Shown: positions 51,381-59,221 of the stretch, in pieces
How positions within the stretch are numbered: position 1 is the stretch's first letter
Layout of the letters: the number at the start of each line of letters is the position of its first letter
Origin: CAMLQK01 sp035690865
GTDB taxonomy: Bacteria > Patescibacteriota > Saccharimonadia > Saccharimonadales > UBA4665
Direction of reading: 5' to 3'
NCBI GenBank assembly: GCA_035690865.1
Contig: DASSKE010000002.1
Location: forward strand, 124,001-188,000
DNA: 64,000 bases
Made by a program: the position numbers and the translations under genes
Notes under the pieces: generated by a model
The model's input: the letters and a program-made list of their open reading frames with translations, nothing else
Told to the model about the DNA's origin: nothing
Database searches by the model: none

Positions 51381-52553
51381 ATGGATCTAGATATTAAGCA
51401 ACTGGTTTTGGCACTTAAAGCGATTGCCGAAGAAAAAAACCTCCCCGAAGAGACTGTACAAGAAGTTATTGAGCAGGCTTTGGCTGCTGCTTACCGCCGT
51501 GATTACGGTGATCGTGAGCAAGAAGTGCGCGTTACCATCAACCTCACTAATGGCGAAGTTGACGCATACGTCGCCAAAGAAGTTGTTGACGACGTCGAAG
51601 CTCCCGCTTACGAAATTAGCGTCGCTGACGCTCAAAAATTGCAAAAAGACGCTCAGGTGGGCGACACTGTAGAAGTGCACGAACAGGTTACTAACTTTGG
51701 TCGCGTAGCAGCGCAAACCGCTAAACAAGTTATCTTGCAACGTTTGCGTGAAGCTGAGCGCGAAATAGTTATGGCCGAATACGAAGACAAAATCGGCACA
51801 GTGATTAACGCCCTTGTTTCCCGCGTAGAGGGCAACATTGTACGCGTTGACCTTGGTAAAGCACAGGGTATCATGCCCCGCAGCGAACAAATTCAAGGCG
51901 AGCGCTACTACCCCGGTCAGCGCCTCAAGGTATTCTTAAAAGACGTAGAACGCGGTCCGCGCGGTCCGCAGCTGGTTGTTTCTCGTGGTAGCACGCAATT
52001 CATCGAGTGGCTCTTCCGCGCTGAAGTGCCAGAAATGGAAAGCGGCGCTGTTGAAATTAAGCAAATTGCCCGTGAAGCAGGCGTACGCACTAAATTGGCC
52101 GTACATAGCACCGTACCAGGCGTTGATCCAGTTGGTACGTTTGTCGGCGGTCACGGAACTCGCGTAAACGCTGTTATGAGTGAGATTGGCGAGCAAGAGA
52201 AGATTGACATTATCGTATGGGACGAAGATCCAAACGTGTTCATTACCAACGCCCTTAACCCAACCAAGGTGAGCCGTGTTACCATCGAAGCCGACAAAAA
52301 GAAGGCGGTGGTAACAGTTCCCGAAGATCAGCTCAGCATTGCTATTGGCAAGGGCGGCCAGAACGTGCGTTTGGCAAGCAAGCTCACCGGTTACGAATTA
52401 GACATCGAAGCCGACAAGCAAGCACCAGCTCCCGTTGAGGCCAAAAAGGAAGAGGCGGCACCAGCGCCAGCACGTCCGGCTATGCCAAAGCTCAAAAAGA
52501 AAACTGAGCTTGAGAACAGTCTCCTCGAAGCTATCGAAGAGCACGGCGAGTAA
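51381..52553 (+). CDS. nusA: Transcription termination/antitermination factor NusA
   Basis: 390 residues. NusA N-terminal RNA-polymerase-binding domain (~1-125, with AAYRRDYGD), S1 domain (~135-200), then two KH domains (GHGTRVNAVMSEIGEQEKI and IGKGGQNVRLASKLTG). A short Ala/Pro/Lys-rich acidic tail replaces the acidic repeats seen in gamma-proteobacteria. AGAAAGGA lies ~6 nt before the ATG. rimP, infB and rbfA, often next to nusA, are absent here. Confidence 0.96.
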   Translation: MDLDIKQLVLALKAIAEEKNLPEETVQEVIEQALAAAYRRDYGDREQEVRVTINLTNGEVDAYVAKEVVDDVEAPAYEISVADAQKLQKDAQVGDTVEVHEQVTNFGRVAAQTAKQVILQRLREAEREIVMAEYEDKIGTVINALVSRVEGNIVRVDLGKAQGIMPRSEQIQGERYYPGQRLKVFLKDVERGPRGPQLVVSRGSTQFIEWLFRAEVPEMESGAVEIKQIAREAGVRTKLAVHSTVPGVDPVGTFVGGHGTRVNAVMSEIGEQEKIDIIVWDEDPNVFITNALNPTKVSRVTIEADKKKAVVTVPEDQLSIAIGKGGQNVRLASKLTGYELDIEADKQAPAPVEAKKEEAAPAPARPAMPKLKKKTELENSLLEAIEEHGE

Positions 52554-52558
52554 TCCGC

Positions 52559-53017
52559 GTGGCGGAGATTGGTCCGTACCAACAAGAAATAAGGGCAGTC
52601 ACATGTGATGACTGCCCGCTTCGTTTGCTTGGTGAAGAAGCCGTGCAAAACTTTTTTGCAACGTCGGACGAAGATCCATTTACCGTGGGCGATGCCATTA
52701 AGGACGGCATTGCTATAGCGCGAGGAAGGGTTCCTCTAGAGCGAGATGAGGATTCAGCAGCAATGGCAGGCCTCGAGAGGGTGAGCGCCACCCTTCATTA
52801 TCAGTGGTATCTTTTTGACGGTGCGGAGGTTAGCCCTGGTCCATCACCACTAGACCTCGATGCGAAGCTTGAGGGCCGTAGGCTATTGCTAGTAGATCCT
52901 GCAAGCTACACTGAAAATGGAGAATGCTACTTTCCTATTGAAGAAGCTGTGCTACAAATGCGGGCGTTGGCGCAGTGCTTTTTGCGGGCCAAGCGTGCCT
53001 GCAAAGCTCCCAAATAA
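52559..53017 (+). CDS. Unknown protein with a CxxC motif
   Basis: 152 residues, GTG start 5 nt after the nusA stop, not recognised. A CDDCPLRL segment (residues ~15-22) could bind metal or be redox-active; two more Cys lie near the C-terminus (AQCFLRAKRACKAPK). No signal peptide. Translation probably continues from nusA, although the Shine-Dalgarno site is weak. Its end is followed by the clpC control region. Confidence 0.6.
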   Translation: MAEIGPYQQEIRAVTCDDCPLRLLGEEAVQNFFATSDEDPFTVGDAIKDGIAIARGRVPLERDEDSAAMAGLERVSATLHYQWYLFDGAEVSPGPSPLDLDAKLEGRRLLLVDPASYTENGECYFPIEEAVLQMRALAQCFLRAKRACKAPK

Positions 53018-53034
53018 AGGTAAAAAATGCCTTG

Positions 53035-53061
53035 TTGGCACTCTTGACTAGCGAGTGCTAA
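53035..53061. promoter_or_regulatory. CIRCE operator (HrcA site) upstream of clpC
   Basis: TTGGCACTC-N9-GAGTGCTAA. This is the CIRCE element, the HrcA heat-shock repressor site (consensus TTAGCACTC-N9-GAGTGCTAA), with one mismatch (G for A) in the left arm. It overlaps the clpC promoter. Confidence 0.92.
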
Positions 53062-53072
53062 AACCGTATGAT
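53044..53072 (+). promoter_or_regulatory. clpC promoter, -35 TTGACT / -10 TATGAT
   Basis: TTGACT (53044-53049) and TATGAT (53067-53072) are 17 nt apart. The -35 box lies within the CIRCE spacer, so HrcA binding would block polymerase. The leader is ~100 nt with AAGGAG 10 nt before the ATG. Confidence 0.8.
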
Positions 53073-53178
53073 GGATATAGGTCCATCTATTCTTTCATGG
53101 CAAGGGCCGCACAACAATTTACGCATATAACAGCCATACAAATGTGGCATTTGAATCATAAAAAGGAGATCGGCTTTT

Positions 53179-55662
53179 ATGGCACCAGACGCAGGGTTTC
53201 AGGACTTCCTGAATCATCTAACCAACAACGCGCTACACAGCTTAAAACACGCCGATGGCATTGCGAGCAGTGTCGGCAGTATGTATGTGGGTACCGAGCA
53301 TCTTTTGCTGGGTCTGCTTACCCAAAACGCAAGTATGGGAGCAAAAATCCTCGAAAGTGCTGGCGTGACGTTAGATCAGGCACGCACAGCGCTGAACTGG
53401 ACACCTAAAACCACTACTATGCGTGCACCCTCCAAGGGCTTAAGCGAAACCGCTAAGCTGACACTTAAAATGGCCTACGACGTAGCCCAAGACTATGGAC
53501 AAGACTACTGTGGTACCGAGCATATTCTGTACAGTATTTTGAGCCAAAAGAATGCCCGGGCCACTGTTTTGCTGCGGGACATGCAGATTGATATTGATGC
53601 AGTGCTGAGCGAATTGGAGCAATTCCTTAATCGCCAACAGTACGAAGAAGATGGTGAAGGTACGGATACTCGCCGTCGGGGTCGTAGCAAAGCGGGTCGT
53701 AAAACAGCGCTTGATTTTTATGGCACCGATATTACCGCCCAGGCACGAAGCGGTAAACTTGACCCTGTTGTTGGCCGCGAGCCGCAGATTCGCCGTGTGA
53801 TTACCATTTTAAATCGCCGCACAAAGAATAATCCTGTACTTATTGGTGAACCGGGTGTTGGTAAAACGGCAATCGTCGAAGGACTTGCCCAACGCATTGT
53901 TTCTGAAGATGTGCCTGATTCGCTGCTGGACAAGCGGATTGTAATGCTCGACTTGGCGGGTATGATTGCCGGCACGAAATATCGTGGCGAATTTGAAGAG
54001 CGTCTTAAAAAAGTTATGGCCGAACTGGACAAAGATAGCAAAACAATCGTGTTTATAGACGAAATGCATTTGCTGGTTGGGGCCGGCGCAGCTGAGGGTG
54101 CTATGGACGCAGGCAACATTCTTAAGCCAGCCTTAGCCCGCGGCAAAGTGCAGATGATTGGTGCCACTACTACCGATGAGTACACCAAGCACATCGAAAA
54201 AGACGCTGCACTTGAACGGCGTTTCCAGCCGGTGCAAGTGCCAGAAACCACCGTGCCCGAAACAGTGGCTATTCTTAAGGGGCTGCGTAAGCACTACGAG
54301 GAATTTCATGGGGTTAAGGTGAGCGATGAGGTGCTACAAAACATCGTGGCGCTCGCTAAACGCTATGTAAATGATCGTTTTATGCCCGATAAGGCAATAG
54401 ATCTGCTCGATGAAACTGCCGCACATTTGCGTGTCGACAAAGGCAAAACTTCGCCGCAGGTCAGGGAGCTACAAAAAGAGCAAAAACTCATCAATGCCCG
54501 TATCGACGAAGCGGTGGATGCCGAAGATTACGAGCGCGCCGCTAAAGCAAAGCAGCGTGCCAGCCAGATTGAGCAAGAACTGAAAAAACTCACTGCCGCT
54601 GATAAAAACGCCAAACGCATTGACGTTACCGACGAGGATGTGGCAGATGTGGTGGCTCGCATGACTGGTATTCCTGTTAAAAAAGTCATTCGCTCCGAAG
54701 CTAAATACTTGCTGAACCTAGAAAAAAGCCTGGCCAAACATGTGGTGGGTCAACACGAAGCAGTGGAGGCGGTATCAAAAGCAATTAGGCGTAACCGCTC
54801 AGGCATTTCAAGTGCCAACCGGCCAATTGGTTCGTTCATTTTCCTAGGCCCAACGGGCGTTGGTAAAACTGAATTGGCCAGGGTTTTGGCTCGTGAATTC
54901 TTTGGTTCCGAGGACGCCTTGGTTAAAATTGACATGAGTGAATTTGGTGAGCATCACAACGTTTCGCGGCTTGTTGGTGCGCCTGCCGGATACGTGGGCT
55001 ACGACGATGGCGGTCAGCTTACCGACAAGATCCGTCGCCGCCCATACAGTCTCGTGCTCTTCGACGAGATCGAAAAAGCACATCCGGACACTTTTAATAT
55101 GCTGCTTCAAATCCTTGAAGACGGAACGCTCACCGATGGCAAGGGGCGGCGCATTGACTTTACCAATACCATTGTCATCATGACCAGCAACATTGGCGCT
55201 AATAAGCTGCAAAAAGAGGCGAACTTCGGCTTTGCCGTAAACCGTGCCAAAGACCTTGACGATCTTGATGAACTCCATGCCCGTAATTACGACAAAGTAA
55301 TGGACGAACTTAAAAAGCAAATGCGCCCCGAACTGCTTAACCGCATAGATAAAACTATCGTCTTCCGTGCGCTCACCAAAAAAGATATCTACAACATTAT
55401 CGACTTGCAGATTGAGCAGCTCCGTAGCCGGTTGCAAAAACGGCATATCAGCGTGCAGCTTACAAACGCCGCCAAGCAGTATTTGCTCGATAAAGGATAC
55501 GATTCTAAAAATGGTGTTCGGCCGCTTCGTCGCTTAATTCAGGATACTATTGAGGACCATATCGCCGACGAGCTACTGCGGGACAGCCTAAGTACCGGTG
55601 CGATTCTTAAAATCGGCGCCAAGGCCGACAAGTTGACCTATCAAGTCAAGACCGCCGAGTAG
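53179..55662 (+). CDS. clpC: ClpC-type AAA+ unfoldase
   Basis: 827 residues. Two Clp_N repeats (~10-150), first ATPase with Walker A GEPGVGKT (223-230), a short middle segment with a UVR-like stretch (EDYERAAKAKQRASQIEQEL), second ATPase with Walker A GPTGVGKT (557-564), Clp D2-small domain at the C-terminus. The short middle domain and the UVR-like motif point to ClpC rather than ClpB. It unfolds proteins for ClpP or disaggregates. clpP is not seen. Regulated by CIRCE. Confidence 0.95.
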   Translation: MAPDAGFQDFLNHLTNNALHSLKHADGIASSVGSMYVGTEHLLLGLLTQNASMGAKILESAGVTLDQARTALNWTPKTTTMRAPSKGLSETAKLTLKMAYDVAQDYGQDYCGTEHILYSILSQKNARATVLLRDMQIDIDAVLSELEQFLNRQQYEEDGEGTDTRRRGRSKAGRKTALDFYGTDITAQARSGKLDPVVGREPQIRRVITILNRRTKNNPVLIGEPGVGKTAIVEGLAQRIVSEDVPDSLLDKRIVMLDLAGMIAGTKYRGEFEERLKKVMAELDKDSKTIVFIDEMHLLVGAGAAEGAMDAGNILKPALARGKVQMIGATTTDEYTKHIEKDAALERRFQPVQVPETTVPETVAILKGLRKHYEEFHGVKVSDEVLQNIVALAKRYVNDRFMPDKAIDLLDETAAHLRVDKGKTSPQVRELQKEQKLINARIDEAVDAEDYERAAKAKQRASQIEQELKKLTAADKNAKRIDVTDEDVADVVARMTGIPVKKVIRSEAKYLLNLEKSLAKHVVGQHEAVEAVSKAIRRNRSGISSANRPIGSFIFLGPTGVGKTELARVLAREFFGSEDALVKIDMSEFGEHHNVSRLVGAPAGYVGYDDGGQLTDKIRRRPYSLVLFDEIEKAHPDTFNMLLQILEDGTLTDGKGRRIDFTNTIVIMTSNIGANKLQKEANFGFAVNRAKDLDDLDELHARNYDKVMDELKKQMRPELLNRIDKTIVFRALTKKDIYNIIDLQIEQLRSRLQKRHISVQLTNAAKQYLLDKGYDSKNGVRPLRRLIQDTIEDHIADELLRDSLSTGAILKIGAKADKLTYQVKTAE

Positions 55663-55673
55663 ACATTCAGTGC

Positions 55674-55679
55674 TATACT
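55674..55679 (+). promoter_or_regulatory. -10 box TATACT before the HExxH protein
   Basis: TGCTATACT (extended -10) 8 nt before ATG 55688. Confidence 0.6.
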
Positions 55680-55687
55680 AGGCTCAT

Positions 55688-56662
55688 ATGAAGCGTTTTT
55701 GGCTCCGTTTTGCACCTATCACTACTGCGATAGTAGGTCTTCTGGCCCTTGGGGCCATTTGGACACAGCGTGATGCGATTATCGATTGGCTTGCACTGCG
55801 CGACTATACGCCAAGCAGTGCAATCTCCCAGTTGGCAGATGACGCAACCATGACCTCCAAGGGGCGCAACTTCTTTTATGTTAATGACCCTCAAATAGAA
55901 GATAGGGCGGCCTTTAACCAGGACTGTAACAGCCAGCGCGAAAAGGCCCTTATTTTGGGGTGCTACCATGGCAACCGCCAGGGTATTTACCTCTTTAAGG
56001 TAGATACATCGGAGCTTAAAGGGGTAGAGCAGGTTACTGCAGCGCACGAAATGCTACACCAGGCCTATGACCGGCTCAGCAGCACACAACGTGCCCACAT
56101 TAATCAGTTACTTGAAAGCTATCGCGAACATGATCTTCGTGACGAGCAGATAAAGGAGCAGATTGCCGCATATGAAAAGTCGGAGCCAAACGACGTCATC
56201 AATGAGCTTCATTCGCTGTTTGGCACTGAAGTGGGTAATCTGCCGGCCGAGCTAGAGGACTATTACAAGCAATACTTTACAGATCGAGCTAAAGTCGTTC
56301 AATACTACAATAGTTACCAGGATGCCTTTAGGAGTCGTCAAGCGCAAATCGATGCCTACGACAAAGACCTCGAGAGCCGTAAGATCCAAATTGATACGCT
56401 AGAGCAGTCTTTGGAGCAGAAGCTAGCCCAGCTCGATCAGATGAAAGCACAAATGGACAAATATCGTAGGAATAACGTTTCGGCATATAACAACCTGGTC
56501 GGACCCTATAATACGTTAGTGGATGTTTATAACAGCGGCTTGGATGATTTGAAACAAAAGATTGCAACCTACAACGAGATTGTGGTAAAAAGAAATGCCA
56601 TCGCCCTAGAGCAACAGCAGCTCCAGCAGGATCTTTCCAGCCTGCCATCTTCTGTGCAATAG
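55688..56662 (+). CDS. Anchored protein with HExxH motif and coiled coil
   Basis: 324 residues. N-terminal membrane anchor (~8-26), then an extracellular domain with AAHEMLHQAYDRLS: His120-Glu121-x-x-His124, the zincin zinc motif. A third ligand is not certain; Glu in GTEVGNLPAELEDYY is a candidate. The C-terminal ~120 residues form a long coiled coil (QIDAYDKDLESRKIQ onward) ending near the C-terminus. Likely an outward-facing metalloprotease or an inactive relative. TATACT lies 8 nt before the ATG. Confidence 0.78.
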   Translation: MKRFWLRFAPITTAIVGLLALGAIWTQRDAIIDWLALRDYTPSSAISQLADDATMTSKGRNFFYVNDPQIEDRAAFNQDCNSQREKALILGCYHGNRQGIYLFKVDTSELKGVEQVTAAHEMLHQAYDRLSSTQRAHINQLLESYREHDLRDEQIKEQIAAYEKSEPNDVINELHSLFGTEVGNLPAELEDYYKQYFTDRAKVVQYYNSYQDAFRSRQAQIDAYDKDLESRKIQIDTLEQSLEQKLAQLDQMKAQMDKYRRNNVSAYNNLVGPYNTLVDVYNSGLDDLKQKIATYNEIVVKRNAIALEQQQLQQDLSSLPSSVQ

Positions 56663-56683
56663 CAGCGTGGCCAGCAAGAATGC

Positions 56684-56689
56684 TATACT
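56684..56689 (+). promoter_or_regulatory. -10 box TATACT of radA
   Basis: TGCTATACT (extended -10) 8 nt before the radA ATG at 56698. Confidence 0.65.
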
Positions 56690-56697
56690 AAAAAGAT

Positions 56698-58050
56698 ATG
56701 AGTGCTAAAAAATCTGCCGTCCGCTATGTATGTTCCAACTGTGGAGCTACTGCTTCGAGTTGGGCGGGCCGATGCGCGCAGTGTGAAGCCTGGAACACCA
56801 TGCAAGAAGAAGCATTGCTAGTGACTGCCAGTGGTGCAGTGGCGCAGGGAGCTATTCTGCAGGAAGCACATATCGAGACACTTGTAGCGCACGACCAAGC
56901 TCGGCTACAAACATCCATGGAGGAGGTTGATACTGTATTAGGTGGCGGCATTGTCGTAGGCAGTGTAAACCTAATTGCCGGACAGCCTGGTATTGGCAAG
57001 AGCACGTTATTGCTGCAAATAGCTGATGCTGTGGCAAAGCATCACACGGTGCTTTACGTAAGTGGCGAAGAGTCAGGGCACCAGGTGGGATTGCGCGCCC
57101 AACGTCTTGGCGTGACGGCTCAAAAGTTGACTCTTGCCACAACCACGAGCGCTGATGACATAGCAGCAACAATTGCGGCTAAACAGCACGAGCTGGTTAT
57201 TGTTGACTCCATACAAACAGTGACCGTGTCTGGCGTTGCCTCGGCGGCAGGAACGGTTTCGCAAATTACTAACAGTTCGCAACGCATACTACAGGCTGCA
57301 AAACAGAGCGGCGTAGCGGTTATTATGGTTGGCCATGTAACTAAAGAGGGCTCCATTGCCGGCCCTAAGGTACTTGAGCATGTTGTCGATGTTGTACTGC
57401 AGCTTGAGGGCGACCGCTATGGTGGATTTAAGATGTTACGAGCAATTAAAAACCGCTTTGGGCCAACCAACGAAGCAGGAATCTTTGAGATGGTAGGCCA
57501 GGGCATGCAGCCAGTGCAGAATCCGTCGGCGGCACTGCTCGCCGAGCGGCAGGTGACTGACGGTTCAATCGTTTTAGCTACCATGGAAGGTACTAGGCCG
57601 TTGCTCGTCGAAGTACAGGCGCTCGTTAATAAAACCAGCTACGGATACCCTAAACGCGCCGCGAGCGGTATCGACCTTAACCGTGTTAACCTACTTATTG
57701 CGATGTTGGAACGACGCACAAAGCTGCGGCTAGCCGAGCAGGATATCTATATTAATATCGTGGGCGGCATGAAAATAGTCGAACCCGCTGCTGACCTGGC
57801 CGTGTGTATGGCTATTGGTTCGGCCGCCAAAGGTTTGCAACTTAAGACAAATGCGGTAGTATTTGGTGAGGTTGGTTTAAGCGGTGAGGTGCGCCATGTC
57901 CCCTATGCCGACAAACGCCTGGCCGAAGCCAAAAAAATGGGCTTTGAATCAGCTATCGGGCCAATGCAAAAAGGTCAGAAAGACGCATTGCTGCAGCCAA
58001 TTGGACATGTGCGCGAGGCACTTAATACATTTCTAGAAAAGGACACCTAA
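56698..58050 (+). CDS. radA: DNA repair protein RadA
   Basis: 450 residues. N-terminal four-Cys zinc finger (CSNCG and CAQCE, residues ~11-30), RecA-like ATPase with Walker A GQPGIGKSTLL (~97), the RadA-specific KNRFG motif (AIKNRFGPTNE, ~245), and a C-terminal Lon-like domain (SAAKGLQLK...VGLSGEVRHVPYADKRL). It helps branch migration during recombination. Complete, normal length. PIN-TRAM gene follows after 11 nt, so both may be one transcript. Confidence 0.96.
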   Translation: MSAKKSAVRYVCSNCGATASSWAGRCAQCEAWNTMQEEALLVTASGAVAQGAILQEAHIETLVAHDQARLQTSMEEVDTVLGGGIVVGSVNLIAGQPGIGKSTLLLQIADAVAKHHTVLYVSGEESGHQVGLRAQRLGVTAQKLTLATTTSADDIAATIAAKQHELVIVDSIQTVTVSGVASAAGTVSQITNSSQRILQAAKQSGVAVIMVGHVTKEGSIAGPKVLEHVVDVVLQLEGDRYGGFKMLRAIKNRFGPTNEAGIFEMVGQGMQPVQNPSAALLAERQVTDGSIVLATMEGTRPLLVEVQALVNKTSYGYPKRAASGIDLNRVNLLIAMLERRTKLRLAEQDIYINIVGGMKIVEPAADLAVCMAIGSAAKGLQLKTNAVVFGEVGLSGEVRHVPYADKRLAEAKKMGFESAIGPMQKGQKDALLQPIGHVREALNTFLEKDT

Positions 58051-58061
58051 AAACAGTTTTC

Positions 58062-59012
58062 ATGACTACATTTATCGAAATTTTACTTCTTATATTTATT
58101 GCAGGCTTTTTAGTGCTGCAATCTAAAGCGACATTTATAAGCGGCCTATTGGGTCGCCGGCGTCGCATTATCCTAGACAGTTGCGCGCTTATAGATGGCC
58201 GTATCGCAAGTTTGGCCCGCAATGGTTTTATGGCGGACGAGCTGATTATCCCGCAGTTTATAATCAACGAGCTACAGCTTTTGGCGGACGGCAATGATAG
58301 CCACAAACGCGAGCGTGCTCGCTTTGGCCTGGATATTGCCCACGAGCTGCAAGATGCCTCATACGCCTCTAAAGTTACCATAGATCGCACCGTTTTTCCT
58401 CAGACACCCGCAACCGACGATAAACTTATCCAGCTGGCAAAAAAGCTTGAAGCATATCTATACACCACCGACTATAATTTGGCAAAAGTTGCTTCAATCG
58501 AAGGGGTCGGCATACTTAATGTCAACGAATTGGCGCAGAGTCTGCGCCCTATAGCGCTGCCTGGCGAGACTCTAACGCTAAAGATCGTGCAAAAAGGCAG
58601 TGGACCCGGGCAGGGCGTTGGGTATCTAGACGATGGCACTATGATTGTCGTAGAGGGCGGTGCGCGATATTCCGGGCGTCATCCAATAGAGGTGGTTGTT
58701 ACACGTATGCATCAAACGGTGGCTGGAAAAATGGTCTTTGGACAAGTTAAAGAAGCGCCAGCAGAGCCACCTCGTCAGCAAGAGCGCAAAACGCCAGCTT
58801 CGCAAGCTGCCGCGACAGTGCGTGCTCAGCTAAAGCAGCAGCCCGCGCAGTCAGGAATGCAAAAGAAGGTAGCTATTTCTTCTGCCCCTTCGGCTTCTCC
58901 GGCACCAGTGCAGAAACCTAAAAGCCGCCTACATGAACGCCTTGTGAGCGCCACTCAGCCTGCAACTAAGGCCACGAAGCCTGCACCTCGCCGTCGCCCG
59001 CGCATTAGCTAG
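58062..59012 (+). CDS. PIN-TRAM domain membrane protein (YacL-like)
   Basis: 316 residues. A membrane segment (~5-22), a PIN nuclease-like domain with the acidic residues in ILDSCALIDGRI (~43) and YTTDYNLAKVA, then a TRAM RNA-binding domain (LTLKIVQKGSGPGQGVGYLDDGT). The C-terminal ~80 residues are Ala/Pro/Gln/Lys-rich, probably disordered. In Bacillus, YacL has a longer membrane part and lies near radA and disA, so the neighbourhood fits. RNA or DNA target unknown. Confidence 0.9.
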   Translation: MTTFIEILLLIFIAGFLVLQSKATFISGLLGRRRRIILDSCALIDGRIASLARNGFMADELIIPQFIINELQLLADGNDSHKRERARFGLDIAHELQDASYASKVTIDRTVFPQTPATDDKLIQLAKKLEAYLYTTDYNLAKVASIEGVGILNVNELAQSLRPIALPGETLTLKIVQKGSGPGQGVGYLDDGTMIVVEGGARYSGRHPIEVVVTRMHQTVAGKMVFGQVKEAPAEPPRQQERKTPASQAAATVRAQLKQQPAQSGMQKKVAISSAPSASPAPVQKPKSRLHERLVSATQPATKATKPAPRRRPRIS

Positions 59013-59039
59013 TGTACGAAAGGTTTGATGTGCTTTCGG

Positions 59040-59069
59040 GCATCCGCTACCATGCGGGTGCTCTTTTTT
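59040..59069 (+). terminator. Rho-independent terminator after the PIN-TRAM gene
   Basis: GCATCCGC / GCGGGTGC stem (59040-59061) with a six-base loop, followed by CTCTTTTTT. Confidence 0.85.
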
Positions 59070-59164
59070 GTATCTCACCATAGGTTGCCTATCTTGGTTG
59101 AGGGGCTGTTCTCATCCGGGTTATTTCTTCTATCGAGAGTAACAATCGTGCTAGTATTTTGCCT

Positions 59165-59195
59165 GCAAAAACAGCCCCCGATAAGGGGGGCTGTT
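59165..59195 (-). terminator. Rho-independent terminator of the penicillin-binding protein gene
   Basis: AACAGCCCCC / GGGGGCTGTT ten-pair stem (59170-59195). On the minus strand it is followed by a T run (TTTTTGC). Confidence 0.85.
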
Positions 59196-59221
59196 GCTTA
59201 GATGGGGCAACCCAGGATGGT

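Noticed and set aside
53179..55662. ClpB instead of ClpC
   Set aside because: The middle domain is short and carries a UVR-like stretch; ClpB has a long coiled-coil M domain.
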